Below are positions 1 through 12,378 of a stretch of DNA of 64,000 nucleotides, piece by piece (the first letter of the stretch is position 1; every line of letters begins with the position of its first letter). Origin of the DNA: Stictocephala bisonia (Eukaryota; Arthropoda; Insecta; Hemiptera; Membracidae). The stretch covers positions 1 to 64,000 of the forward strand of contig JAQJVL010002595.1 of NCBI GenBank assembly GCA_035578905.1. Reading direction: 5' to 3'. The notes beneath the pieces were generated by a model. That model was not told where the DNA came from and ran no database searches. It saw only the letters and a list, made by a program, of their open reading frames with translations. Both the position numbers and the translations under genes were made by a program.

Positions 1-394
1 CTTGGCATGTCGCCTCGTGAGGAAGATCGATCTACGACCTTACCAGGACTCTTAAGCAGTATTCTATGAACTATAAATAAAAAAAAAAAAATACCTTTTT
101 AGGAGGCATGTCATAAAAAATAAACTGCAAAACAAATAATTATTTATTTTTTATTTTCACGTTTCACTACATTTTTTAATTACCGAGGAAAAAAGGTTAA
201 CACCAAATACAGATCACCTGATCAAGTAAAAGTAGTGTGTGCTACACTCTCAAGGTGAAATTTAGAACTACAATAAATCAAAACATATACAGTACTGTTG
301 TTGTGAGAACTTCAATCTGCTTATGGCATGTGAAACTACATTAAACCACACAGTCATATGTTTTTTGTAAACAATTCAGATTCTCCATTTGAAT
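1..394. other. AT-rich sequence, nothing recognised
   Basis: No gene, repeat boundary or RNA gene was recognised. The stretch is AT-rich with a short A-run near 78-91. Confidence 0.4.
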
Positions 395-625
395 AACATG
401 GGATCTTTAGGAGCCCGTGGGGCGGGACCCTGTGGACGGATCTGCATCAAACTTCACAGAAACCATCTTGGGAGTATACAGGACAACATCCTAAAGTTTC
501 ATGGCGATCGGTTGGATGGTTTGGCAGCGCATAAACTTCAAATATACAAACATCCTCTTTTATAAATATAGATTGTAATACCTCATTTGAGGTTTGATGC
601 AATAAAGATTATTATTATTATATTA
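395..625 (+). repeat. Retroposon 3'-end-like repeat with ATT tail
   Basis: Moderately GC-rich sequence in AT-rich surroundings. It contains wording typical of insect interspersed repeats (cggtttggatggtttggcagcg-like segment near 510-530), then AATAAAGATTATTATTATTAT-like sequence near 601-621. An AATAAA signal running into short ATT repeats is a common end for CR1-type and other non-poly(A) retroposons. No coding part remains, so the family is not assigned. Confidence 0.35.
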
Positions 626-2263
626 GGCCTAACGGGAGTCAAATTATAAAATAAAAATGTGGTGTTTATTATAAGCTATAGTTTAGGTATTATTCTAATA
701 TAATACAACAAATTTACTTCAATGAAACTCAAAATATCATGAAGTAGGTTAGGAGTATTCACTTTTATTAAGTGACAGTTAAATTTGTTCGTTTATTTTT
801 TATACCTTTATTGTACTCATATAGTTGTATTTATTATATAAAATTCAGATGATAAGTGTCCGCTTACCTAAACGTTACACCTATTCCCTCCCCATTCATG
901 GACGTTAATTTTAATGTTGCTTTTTACATTTATAAAATTGTTATGTTTCATTTAGTTATAATTTGGATTTTTAACTAACTTATATAGATTTATTAGAAAG
1001 CATAATATTATGTTTACTTTCTAAATTTAATTGCAATGCAACGTAGGTTGTTTAAAAAATAAAGATTATGGGGGCAATTATCATTATTATTAAAAAATGC
1101 AATTGTTAGATTACCAATTCAAATTAATTCAAAGCGCTTCATAGTCGTTAATTGACAAAGCTGTACTATATATAGCCAATAATAAAATTAGTAAATAAAT
1201 CCTCTGGAAGTAATCACAATCTGTTTCAGACATCTAGCAACTGGAATAAGAGTCAGTACGATTGCAAAGTCAGTATACCTAAATCAAATATATCTGTTTT
1301 TGTTAGGTAAAATGTTTCTGCCGAGTGACCGGCATGACCCGGTTGTTCAACCCTAAATTTCCCATCTGCTGCCTTCCCTCCCTGTTCGGCAGTGTCACTT
1401 TCTCCTTCTCGCGGATCAAAACACCGTCCAGAGGAGCAACCACTTAGGTTGACACTTTTATGACGGTCTGTGCCTGACATGACGGATCGAAACTCCTACA
1501 CCCCTCATGAGAGACACATAGTGCAACTCACGACCTTCTGTTGGCCTGTCAATCACTATGAGACTGGTTTTTGTCTGGCAGTGTACATTTCCGCTGCACC
1601 GCCCAACGCTACAAGCGCATATATGCGCAGCTGCTGTCGAGCTGAGCAGTTGTCACTGTCTGCCACCTTACAGCTTTGAAACTGTGTATTTAGTTGTTTT
1701 ATCATTACTTTAGTTTAATATATGTTAGTAATTTATTAGGTTTAAGTGTCAATATAAATAATACCTCTTGATTTTGTGGAAGGTACTAAATACATCGTAA
1801 TCAAGTGCTATATGTATTTACTTATTTTTTATTATATGTTATGTGCAGGCAATTAATGTTTTTATCAGCTTATGTACAAGTAAATGTACTCAATTATACA
1901 TATTTTATTGATAGTAATAATATTATGTATTGATTGATACTATACATATAAGTGATCTATGCCTGAGGCTTACTTTCAAGTAAAGGGTTGCTTATTTACA
2001 TATTCATATATAAGAAAAAAAGGTAAAGTAAGCTACTAAAAGTTTCAAAATGTTATCATATCTTTTATTTTCCTGTACAGAACAATTTTAAAAAATGAGC
2101 AACTAAAAAAATTTAATTTTGATTTTGTTACATTAAATTAGCGCTTGATAGAAAATAGACATGGTATAAATGGCGCTCTAAGGGTTAAAAAGAATAAGAC
2201 AAAGGCATGGAACACTTCCCTGTAATAACTGTAACTAATACTAAATGACATCAAAAGAACCAG
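626..2263. other. Non-coding stretch with one GC-richer block
   Basis: Mostly AT-rich with no supported gene. The block 1255-1680 is clearly richer in G+C than its surroundings and is open in short frames on both strands, but none resembles a known protein. It could be an old repeat or a promoter/first-exon region. Neither can be shown from sequence alone. Confidence 0.3.
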
Positions 2264-2470
2264 TGGTTGCTTTCTTATGACCGCAGCGAACGGATTACAA
2301 CTAATGTACATCTTTTTACATCTGTAGTAATAATTACTAGGTTTATACTAGTAGATTTGAGCGGAATAAGGGAGGGACTATGCTATCGCATGACAAACTG
2401 GAGAAATAACTACTAGACACCTATTCAGCGCACTATTTGATGGAAGGTATGTTTCTTTATTCTCTGTGGT
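2264..2470 (+). repeat. Dispersed repeat family, copy 1 of 3
   Basis: Shares a recurring order of motifs with 34475-34735 and 59113-59300: a 'gttgctttcttatga' start (less clear in the second copy), 'ttacaactaatgtacat', 'ataattact..gtttat', a G-rich 'ggga..agggag.ga' block, then 'ctggagaaataactact' and a 'tctgtg' end. There is no coding capacity. A SINE or MITE is likely, and the family name is unknown. Confidence 0.5.
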
Positions 2471-3256
2471 GATACAAAATGAAATATATGCCGTTTAGTC
2501 CCCTTTACGAAAAATCAATTCTTTGGTGTCAAACATCAATTATGGCGCAAAGTTAGAAAATTACTGTGTTGTTATCACTCCATTCCGATTCAAAAGCTGC
2601 TCAGACATGAACAGATGACATCTGGCGATATAGGTACCGGTACACTGTACTATAATCTTAAATGTCCAGTGCCACGAAGATTGTATCACTACGCTACTGC
2701 TATGCATTGTAATAAATTAATTACTGCAGACGGCTAGCCGTCAGTTGCCATTAGTAGAATTACAGGATTTGTTTAGTACTTCCTGCTTAAAGTGGATAGG
2801 TTGTTTATTAAAGAATTTATTTTTTAGGTAACAGTTAAGATAAGCTGGTCATCTGATTAAGTTCTGCTTAGGCAACCAGAAAAGTGTATGAAAATATGTA
2901 GAAATACACACAAATAGTTTTGCGTGTAATCACACAAGACTATATGCACATATTGCTGAGAATAGAGCTAAAACAGTATAGTTCTGACTTTCCAGACACA
3001 CCAGTATTAAAACTGTATTATTGATTATCATAAAGTATTATTAAAAATATTAAGATGATTAACAATAGCTGGTAAAATACAACCAATCAGGATAATACCG
3101 ATAACACAACAATGGATAAGATGATTAGTTAATAATATTATTTTATAAGCAATTGAATGAGCAAGCAATTTTGAAACATAACACCCTCTGCCAAAACAAC
3201 TAAGTTAATGTCCCCTCAATACAAAACATATAATGCAAATTATTTAAAATCCTTAC
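2471..3256. other. No recognised feature; probable intron of - strand gene
   Basis: AT-rich sequence downstream (in the - strand sense) of the exon ending at 3257. A further exon may exist here but none could be supported. Confidence 0.3.
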
Positions 3257-3626
3257 CTTTTACAACTTCAAGCTTTTCATTCAATTTAGTTATTTTATTA
3301 GTCAATTCATCGTTCATTCTTTTGTAACCAAGTATTTCATCTTCTGAGCTATTTTCTATACTAATGAGACATCCCACATCTTTATCAGTATATTGTTGAC
3401 TAGTTTTTACAGGTTCTATATCATCAAAATTCACTAGACAGTCAACTTCATCATTGCAAGATTTAACTGATGTCTCAGTAATATCGACTTCGGAGTTAAG
3501 ATTCATGATGTTTGTTTCAAGTGCTGTGGATTGGTCAACAGCTTCTGATGAACAACCTGAGCTGACATCATTAGGTTTAATATTTACTTCATTATTCACT
3601 GACAGAAACTCCTCTTTATTGTCCTC
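3257..3626 (-). CDS. Internal exon of unrecognised gene, acidic/coiled-coil-like
   Basis: On the - strand this block is open for about 123 codons and has good splice borders: a T-rich tract ending TCTGCTCAG before GAGGAC on the 5' side, and AAAAG/GTAAGG on the 3' side. The protein is acidic and rich in Ser, Asn and Glu. It ends in a heptad-like stretch (YKRMNDELTNKITKLNEKL) that suggests the start of a coiled coil. It joins in phase 0 to the exon at 3922-4023. No family was recognised, and neither first nor last exon was found. An Asn/Ser-rich chance ORF is possible but does not explain the paired splice sites. Confidence 0.45.
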
Positions 3627-3921
3627 CTGAGCAGAAAAAAACAACAGAAAAATTAATTACGATCAAGTTAACATGAGAGAATCTACTAATAAACTTTAAA
3701 TTAATTTAATTAATACTAAGCCATCGACTGTCAATAGAAATACAGGTAACAGAACAGATCAATTGTAAATCAGTATGATGAGTCACGTAACACAGGGTGC
3801 GGGGCTGCCTTGCTTGGCTTGGCACTATGGCAGGACACTTAGATATTTCAATGTACTGACAAGTACAATCGATTCATGTACAATTCATTAAATATTTTTA
3901 GTTCATATTTTATGTATTTAC

Positions 3922-4023
3922 TTTATTTAATCCCTTCAAATCACTATTTAATTCCATTTCAGCCAATTTATTCATCATCAGAGCCGTAATAAAGAAATCT
4001 CCGTTTCCCATTATGTCTTCAAT
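3922..4023 (-). CDS. Upstream exon of the same unrecognised gene
   Basis: A 102-nt - strand block, bordered by acceptor GGTTTACAG and donor AAA/GTAAATA. It encodes 34 residues beginning IEDIMGNGDFF and containing MMNKLAEMEL, an amphipathic stretch. Phase 0 at both ends lets it join directly to the exon at 3257-3626. No start codon exon was found at higher coordinates. The identity is unknown, and the exon call rests on splice signals and phase only. Confidence 0.4.
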
Positions 4024-7000
4024 CTGTAAACCTACTGTCATCTCACTTAGTAATCCTAAAGTTCTGTTCAAAAAGAACCCCTCGCGAGAGTAGTCATGTT
4101 ACACTAACAATAAATAACCTAAATATTTACACTAGAAACATATACATTATATACTATACAGAGGCATTAAAAATAAAAAAAGCCTCCCTAAAATAACCTG
4201 AATGCAATGTTGTTTACAATATATTGACCTCGCTAACAAGGATCAATGCTGTGCAATGCTAACCTCATACTAACGCGAAATCTCCACCGCTGTCGAATGA
4301 CTGATTTATATGTCAGTCTGCACATGGCGACCACCATGACATAGATATACGTCACCCGCAATGTATATGTTAAAACTATGCAAAGGAGATATGGGGCAAT
4401 GCATCCCACAGGACTGATATGGTAAAAGCATTAATTCAGAAAGAGGTTATTAGTGAAATTCAAATAAGCATAGATTATTAAATGTTTCTCTCGATTTACA
4501 TTTCACAAATGTAACAATTTTGTGCCAGCCTTACTCGTGCTAATGCTAGCCTCACACTGACACCAGAAAAATTGGTTACTTTTATCCAAAGTAAAGGAAA
4601 TATGTTATGAGCGTGAATGAGCAAACACCGCCATGTCATATATAAATATTTTACTTGCAGCGAATGTGTTAATGAGACAGTAAATACAAGATATTTTACG
4701 TTTTAAAAGTTTTAAAGGCCACTCAAAACATATTAACTTACATGTCTAATTGTATATTTGATTGCTCTACATTAGTATTTTAGAATGCCCTTTATTATTA
4801 GTAATAAGGTTAAGTGGTAGACAGGGCTTTGCAACTTCCAGCTTTTGGAAATATCAAATTTTTTTCATTTCATGTAGAAGCCTAGAACTATCTATTAAAT
4901 CCAAAAGTTTTTTAGAGACATTTCCCTACTTCTTAACTCTATAGGTGAAAAATGTGACAGCTTCACGCCACACAGATATTTAAGTACTATTATTCCGTAC
5001 AATCAAATTTTTATAAAGACTATACACTAAAATCAAGGTTGCAATTCTAATATTAAAGAGTAGATTTTTAACTATGGACCTGGGAATAGCCAGGTACATT
5101 TTTCAATGCTACTTACCATTCCTGATGCCTTGGAAACTACTTATCAAAGTATTTATGTTAATTTATTAACTATTCAGCTAAGCACAACACAATTAATTCC
5201 GAAGTAGATTAAGACTATAATGGTGGGCAACTACAGTAGTAAACATTTTAACTATGAAATTTTATGTTGAAGTTCACATTTTGTCATTTTACTATAATTA
5301 TCAATCTAAACAAATACCATCACAAATTGTATCGCGGACAAATCAGTATTCAAGATAAAGTTGTTTAAATAATAAATTGATACATCAACACCCAAGACTA
5401 CATCTTCAATGACATCTGTCATCTGTGTTTACAAGGATTAATTGTAATTTATTTGTAAGTATATTTTTCCACACATCAAATCAGCTGTTTTGTGGATTAG
5501 CAAAACAACAAAATACAAATAACAATATTGATTATGAAACCATAGACCTTCTACGTGATTGTGTAACGATATGATTTATATAAATAAAATATTATATTAT
5601 TCAATAAATGATTCAGTTCCCACGAAATCTCTACTACAAATAATATAAGATATATATTATATTCACCGTAAAGCTAAAAGGCTCATGAAAATGAGAAAGA
5701 TATAAAAAATGTAAATAGTTACTAAGTATCCACTACATTGCCCCTAAAGGATCCTAGACACAAATTCCTTGCGTTTAGCATAGTACAGTTACTTTTATCC
5801 GCACATTAGCGTACGCCTTTATATTTGCAGTATTGTAGAAACGAAAGTACAAAGATTAGATCTGTTTTCAGACTCCATAAAACACCATCAGAATCATTTT
5901 TGGCCTTTCTCAATCATGTACAGGACTTTTTAGGGAAAATAAAATCTTAAAACTGCAAGCCAATCTTAACTAGTTGGCTTAAGTGGAAAGTGTCATAAAT
6001 TAAAACCAAAGCTTCTAGTAACGACCGCGTTAAGGGATATCACCATAAGCATATACACTCTAGAATGCACCCACATTAAAAATAAGCAACTGCTCTTTCC
6101 TATTCACAGATCTTATTGGACCTGATATTCAGCCCAAGCGTAAAATAATTTTAACAATAATAGATCGACGATATTTCCTGATAAGAAATGTTTCTTCAGT
6201 AAGAAATAAGGTGAGTTAGTTGACTTTGAGGTGTGTTCGTGTTCAGTTCTTGATAGATTTAACAGTGCTCGGTATAGTTTAATTACCAGTTTATTTTTAT
6301 TACAGTAATTTAGTTTTAGTGATATTACAACTTTTTTAATTTTGATGTGACAATAATATTATAGGATTCAGTGTATGTATAATTATTAGTGTTAAGTGCA
6401 ATTCTAATATTTAGACCATTTCAAATTTTAGTTAATATTCTATTATTAATTGACCAGAAGGCCTTGTGTTTGCAATGGTAGAGGGCAGTGCAGTGGCTGT
6501 ACAATGTACGTGTGGTATCACCACTGTCTTGATGACAATCTAGTTTAGAAAATTACTGAATCTTTTTTCCTAGTTCAAAACATTGTATTTAATACTTGAG
6601 TGCGATTGTAGTGTCACTTAAATAACAAAATTAATTTAGGTTTAAATAAATGTTGTCTAGCATTTGTCGTTTCTGAGTTTGCAAGGGTTAAAAAAATTCT
6701 TATTAATGTGTTTGAAATATTAAATTATGAGTCTTATACCAAACGAATCACAATGAATCAAACTGTCATACATACACAATAAATTATTTTACTATTATTA
6801 TTCTCGCTACAGTGACAGGTTAAATCGACTCACGCACAATTTCACTCATAAAAACGTATTCTTAACACAAATATAACTATAAAAAGCAAATTAGTTTAAG
6901 CAATGTCTCCAGTGTATATATTTTTTCTTAAAGAATATAACATGGTGGACACTATATACAGTAATTAGTTTGAGAATTATTCCTTACTTAATTTAAGTGA

Positions 7001-7024
7001 TATCAAATTAAAACTCTGAGTTTT
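4024..7024. other. Non-coding, with piggyBac-like MITE end fragments
   Basis: No gene supported. Two related segments end in the same way: near 4320-4378 (…cccgcaatgtatatgttaa) and near 4615-4668 (…cttgcagcgaatgtgttaa). Both resemble the right end of the MITE at 42366-43015, which ends in 'gcagcaaatgtg' before TTAA. They look like decayed relatives, with no matching left ends found. The rest is AT-rich with nothing recognised. Confidence 0.3.
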
Positions 7025-8240
7025 GTTATTTCAGATCAGCGGCGCATGGCCGTTCCGCCGGTACAAAAGTTATTTTATTCGGACTATAGTTGGTGTTGTG
7101 CTGCCTGCTTACAAAGACGTCCCTAGACCTAGACCCAATTCTACTAGGAACCCGAAGCTCGATCAAAGAAAGCAATGCAGGACCTCGGCTGGCGCCATTC
7201 AGCAAATTGAAAGCAGAGACCAAACACGTCTAGACATGTCAACGAACTATTAGAAGATCCAACCCAAGCCACAATGCAATATCGCAAACAGGTGCATCAA
7301 GATATGAGAACTCAAGTATCAAGCCCATAAGTCTACAGATACGTATTTGGATGGATTCCAATCTATCGCGTTTTTCACTGGTATAAAGTGACCAAATAGA
7401 AGCACAGTACTCAAGTTTTTGTCGCTCGTAGAATTAAAAATCAGCAGCAAGGCCCTATTACTGAACGAGTCATACCAAAGTCTAACCAGGAGACCCGAAG
7501 ATTTGTTGGTCTAACCCAAAGACTCTGCTGCACATTTTATTGATATGAAGTTCTAAGGAAAGATCAAAGTTGGTCCCGGATGATTGAGCATCTTTCCACA
7601 TTTTCAGAGTCAATGGAATAGTTGAAGAGGGGACATAATGTACATTTCCTATTAAATATAATCACCTTACATTTAGAAACGTACAAAGACTTGGCGTTCT
7701 CACGGGTTCACTCAGAAACTGCATCTAGAGCCCTGTGGTGTTCCAAGTGGTTATCTCTAGCAGATACTTCAATAAAAAGCTTAGTGTCATCAGCGAAAAA
7801 CAAGTGCTTTGCTCCAGTCGACATGGTCAGGTCGTTTATGCTAAAGACCACCTGTGAGACACTTGAAGAAGCCAGAAAGTTGCTTCCATAGACATAGAGG
7901 AAGTGAAACGCACCCGAAGTTTCTGCCCAATAACATAGCTGGATAGCAATTGAAGCAGCTCATCAGTAACACCATAGCTTGCAACTTTAGCCAAGAGATG
8001 AGGATAACTAATCTTGTTAAACGCCTTGGCATAATCTAGGTAGATGACTTCCACTTGGTTCTTTTTTCAAAGGCGAACAAGACGTAGCTCTGCAGAGAGA
8101 AAAAATAATCAAAGTCGATTAACCAAGCCGAAAACCATGATGCTCGTCCACTATTATATGACCAAACTTAGGCGCCAGGAAATCCAGCACGAGCCTCTCA
8201 AAGACCTTAGCCAGAATAATAGTGATGGGCCTGAAACAAG
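7025..8240 (-). pseudogene. Decayed LINE reverse transcriptase fragment
   Basis: Read on the - strand, broken frames show RT blocks in the right order: RPITIILAKVFERLVLDF (about 8235-8180), VIYLDYAKAFNKISYPHLL (8050-7990), the catalytic FADDTKLF (about 7790), and a C-terminal tail ending near 7025. Stops and frameshifts occur throughout. This is a Jockey/CR1-type non-LTR retrotransposon fragment, 5' truncated and dead. No endonuclease domain or target duplication was seen. Confidence 0.75.
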
Positions 8241-8469
8241 ATATACGAGTATATATATCCATTTATTATTATTGTTTAATGTTGTTCTCCAGTTTCAAGT
8301 AATAATATTCAATTACCTCAAATGTGAGAAGTAAAATACAGTTATTAGGAATGCATATCAATAGAAGGGTAACTTGGTAATCTCACATCACCTCCTAGTC
8401 ATCTTTAAAATTAAAAAAAAAAAAAAATAACTTGATTGGCTTTTAGGGTTTAAATACAAAATTACTTTG

Positions 8470-8760
8470 GAAAACAGTTTGTTATACAAAACTACTATTT
8501 AACCCGTTTTGGACATATGGGGTTCATCTGTGGGGCTCTGTAAGTTATTGAAACTTAGATATAATTCCACATACCAGTCTAAATTCTTAAAGAAAGGTTG
8601 TTTTAGCACCTTGGTATGTATCAAATGCAACTCTTCATCGGGACCTAACATACCAACGGTAAGACCAGAAATTATCATATACAGTTAACGTCATTTGCTT
8701 TAAACTTCAAAATCATTCCAATCACCTATCCAATTATGAACTTATTGCAGTACATAAAAT
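8470..8760 (+). pseudogene. Jockey-like LINE RT C-terminal remnant
   Basis: One + frame with a few breaks gives PFWTYGVHLWGS and then APWYVSNATLHRDL. These are the spaced signature of the RT thumb/C-terminal region of Jockey-clade LINEs (…TYG..LWG……APWYV.N..LH.DL…). It is only about 290 bp and lies opposite in orientation to the RT remnant at 7025-8240, so it is a separate insertion. Confidence 0.6.
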
Positions 8761-10512
8761 AACATATTAACTGGGCGACACAAGTGTCGCCTAGTTCCAA
8801 GATTTTGTCACCCAATGGAGGTAGTTGGTGCCGGCAAATTTTTAGAGACAAACTCATCAATTTAAGTAATGTTCTTCGAATTTGGAAGGTTGGCTTCGTG
8901 TAAATTATTACGCTTTTTAAAGCTTCATAAAAAGTATAAATAAAGTATTTTTCAGTGTTAGAATCAATAGTTGCTTAGTTGTGATCAAGGTTAGGTATGT
9001 ATAGTGTAGTGGCGGTCACTATGCAGTGGTGTGTGTACGTGTGGGAGGGTGTGGCAAATAAAATTTCCTACAATAAAATCGTTCAGCAATTTATTGTTTA
9101 CGTTAAATATTTCGTTCTATCACAGTAAAAATAAAATTCAAACTATTTTGATTAGTTGTTAGCGAAGGTAAAATAAAGTAAAATCTTGGTTTGGCAACAA
9201 AATATTCTTACAAATACGTTAAAATATCACAATATTTAAAATGTGAATAATACCTAAGTAAGCCTTATGTAGATTTGTATAATAGCACAGCCTAATGAGA
9301 AATGTTGTTAGACTGTGATCGTAGTATGTTAGTGTTAACAAATAATAGTCAACATATAATTGAAGTAAAAAAAAACACGTGCAACATTTATAAGATTACT
9401 TAATGTTCAGTCCACCTGATCTTACATATTCTTACATATGAGACGCCGACACAACGTTGTGCGTATTTTAAGGCGAATATGAATAGTTATATGAGTGTAG
9501 GATGAGTGTGGATGAGTGTAGTCTGGTTACTAACTGAGTTCAACTGTTCCTCAGAAAGGGCAATTTATTAATAGCCCAACAGCCAGGGCAACTAAGGGAC
9601 CTACAGCTTTACGTGGAATCTGAACCACGTAGTGCTGGTCTGATTTTCAGCTAATTGACAAGCCTGATACTAAGTTATCTCCCCCACACAACATCCGCAC
9701 AATGACTACCACCCAACATGGACACCCCAGACTTCTCTAGTAGTGTCCACGCCGATAGCAACCACCAAGCGGACGCCATGTCGGTATTAAGAGGACCGAG
9801 CATACAACCTATTGCCTACAATCTCCCAAACACTTTATCCCCATGTAGCTGGGTTACAGCACTGCGCCACCAGTACCGACCACATTGTAAAGTAAATTGT
9901 TAAAAAAATAACGTAAATAATGGGATTTGTTATGAACATTTTATATTTGTGAATACAATTTGATGTGACTACAGATAAATAGGATTTGCTATTTATAGCA
10001 AACTTTATACTGTAGTTTGTACCGCGATCGAACACTTGGTCACTACTCTAAAATCAGCTGATAACATCCATAATAACATCCAAACAAAACAGTGTCTTCT
10101 CCGGTCTACTCTATGATCTGAATTTGACATAGCATTTGCATGCCCACTAGACTTTGTTTTGTTTTGTATGCTTAACCTAATTTGATTGTATGTACATACA
10201 TTGAATTAAGTATATCATGAATTTATAATAGAAACATATTCTTCTTACTTATAAGTTCTAGTAGAAGTCGCTAATATATGGAGAATTATTATAGATGTTG
10301 GATTTTAGTTATTTTTCTGTTCTAAGGCCCGTTGCCAAAAGATTTAGTCCTAGTCCTCCTAAAGAAGATTGCAAACTGTCAGTTTGATGGAAAGAGATTA
10401 GGTATGAAAATTACACATATTTTTTGGCTTTATATATAAATAGTATAATTCTAAGAACTAGGATCAAGTTACCTAGGATAGGCCTGTGAAACTACATTAT
10501 ATAATCTAAGCT
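8761..10512. other. Non-coding; possible repeat at 9540-9880
   Basis: No gene supported. 9540-9880 has higher G+C than its neighbours and reads like repeat sequence, but no family or ends were identified. The remainder is AT-rich. Confidence 0.3.
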
Positions 10513-11224
10513 ATAATATGTAGAGGGGGTGCGAAAATAACAACTATTTGACAACAGTAGTCAAGCAAACACCTGTTGTAGAGAAAGCTGTTGAATAGTT
10601 AACCCTGTTGCCTGTTGTCTAAAATGGCGCGCTGTTGTTGCTCGCTGTCGAGTACTGTTTTTCTGGCAACGGCTGCCAGTAACATTTTGTGTTAGGTTTT
10701 AGCTAGCCAGTTGTTGTTGTCAACAACAGTACGGCTGTAGTAGTTGAGTTATGTTCTCCTGTCATCAATTTAACCAAATATTTTAATGGTATTTATGCAG
10801 TTTCTTGCCACCAAACAAATTTGGAACAGTTTGCTTGAAATGGGTCTAGAATTGGCTGTATTTTCACGAGATATGGTTATTTTATCGAAAAATTGGAAAA
10901 ACCAATGTCACAACTTTTAGTATTTTTGTCATATTTCCGTTAATTTAAATAGTATTTTAATCATCTTTTTTTATTTTGATGTGTTTTTTGGCGCTGAATA
11001 CAAATTTGAAAACTATTTTGGTCTATTACAAATATTTCTCGAGATATAACAAAAAAACTACTATTACGGCGGATCGCCATTAGCGGCCATTACGCGATCA
11101 TTATATACAACAACTATTAATCACAAAAACCGAATTCACCTATATTCCCGCCGGAGTGACGGCCGGCAGGCCGTCACGGAGGCCAAACGCTCGAATGAGA
11201 AAATAGACAATTAGGATAAGTTAG

Positions 11225-11389
11225 TATTGAATTTAAACTAACATGCTGTATTTAACCATATGATAATGTTTATCATGTGTGTTTTTTTAATTATGTTGAC
11301 TTAATTTTTCTTAAGAAAATAAGTGTTACCTTTTTACAATGTTTATTAAAAGTCTAACAACTTTATTATAATTTCTTTATGTTTTATTT
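11225..11389 (+). repeat. copia 5' LTR
   Basis: 165 bp, starting TATTGAATTT and ending GTTTTATTT. The usual TG…CA ends are absent, yet the limits are fixed by homology to the 3' LTR, by the GTTAG duplication and by the adjacent primer site. It differs from the 3' LTR near 11310 and near 11347. Confidence 0.9.
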
Positions 11390-11404
11390 GGTTATGGGCC
11401 CAGA
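11390..11404 (+). promoter_or_regulatory. copia primer-binding site (initiator Met tRNA)
   Basis: GGTTATGGGCCCAG follows the 5' LTR with no gap. In Drosophila copia the same words pair with an internal stretch of initiator Met tRNA rather than its 3' end, so first-strand synthesis here is probably primed in the same way. Confidence 0.85.
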
Positions 11405-11427
11405 TAAACTTTGTAAATATATCTAAA

Positions 11428-12378
11428 ATGGATATGAAAGTACAGATAGCAAAGCTTGATGGAGCTCAGTCTTGGCGTAGATGGAAAAGGCAAATGGAAT
11501 TGATGTTGAAGCATCATGGGGTCCTGGATGTTGCAAAAGGCCAGAGAACTATGCCTGGAATAATCCTGGACGAGCTTGCTGATAAAGATACTGAAGAAAA
11601 AGGACTAATTGAGAAAACACACAGAGAGGCGGTAAGAGCATATGAGAAGGATGATTCTCTAGCCCAGGTCCATATGGTAAGTGCTGTAGATGATGCTCAT
11701 GTTGAATTAACAGCAACTTGTAACTCAGCTATTGAAATTTGGCAGAAATTGTTAAGTATTTATGAACAGTCTTCTAGCCAACGGTTAGATAGGGTTTTAG
11801 AACAGTTTTTCTCTGCCAAAAAGACTGATGATGAGGAGTTAGTTCAGTACATTTCTCGTTTGCAATTAACATTTAGGGAAGTAAATGAGGAATTGCAAAA
11901 GCACAATGCTAATATTTTGCCTGATATTGTACTTATGTCCAGAATTATGAGCACATTGCCGAGCGAATTCTTTGAATTTAAAAGCATATGGGAAAGCATT
12001 CCTGTTGTGGACAGAAGTGTCGATCTTTTGATTGAGCGGGTCAGGCTCATTGAGTCAAGATTACCTTCTAAGAATGCAACAAGTGGAGGGCATGCGTTAC
12101 AGATAAACAAGAAAATATCAATGACATCAACTGGTGTTAGAAATGTTAATGAGAAACCTCTTATCAGTAGTTCAAAGGTAAAATGTTTCATTTGTAAAGG
12201 ACCGCATTTTGCAAACAAGTGTCCTCAAAACTCGAGTAAGCTAAAAACTGATAAAAAGGGTGGGAGCTCTTCTAAGGAGAACCAGAAGAAATCAAGTCCG
12301 TTTTTATGTTTTGTAGCTGACGGTCAGAATTATGATACTTTCATCGCTGACTCTGGTGCATCGCAACACGTGCTTTAA
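11428..12378 (+). pseudogene. copia Gag and start of protease
   Basis: Starts at ATG 11428, about 25 nt past the primer site. Residues 1-210 are the Gag_pre/UBN2-type capsid region (…WRRWKRQMELMLKHHG…, …LQLTFREVNEEL…). A CCHC zinc knuckle follows at about residues 252-265 (CFICKGPHFANKC), and the protease active site DSGAS at about 308-312. The frame is then lost: a 1-nt gain or 2-nt loss near 12372 ends it at 12378. The rest of the polyprotein continues in the next frame. Gag itself is uninterrupted, so capsid protein could still be made. Confidence 0.9.

Noticed and set aside
1253..1480. 75-codon - strand frame in a GC-richer block
   Set aside because: Composition is suggestive but no splice sites or known protein pattern support it.
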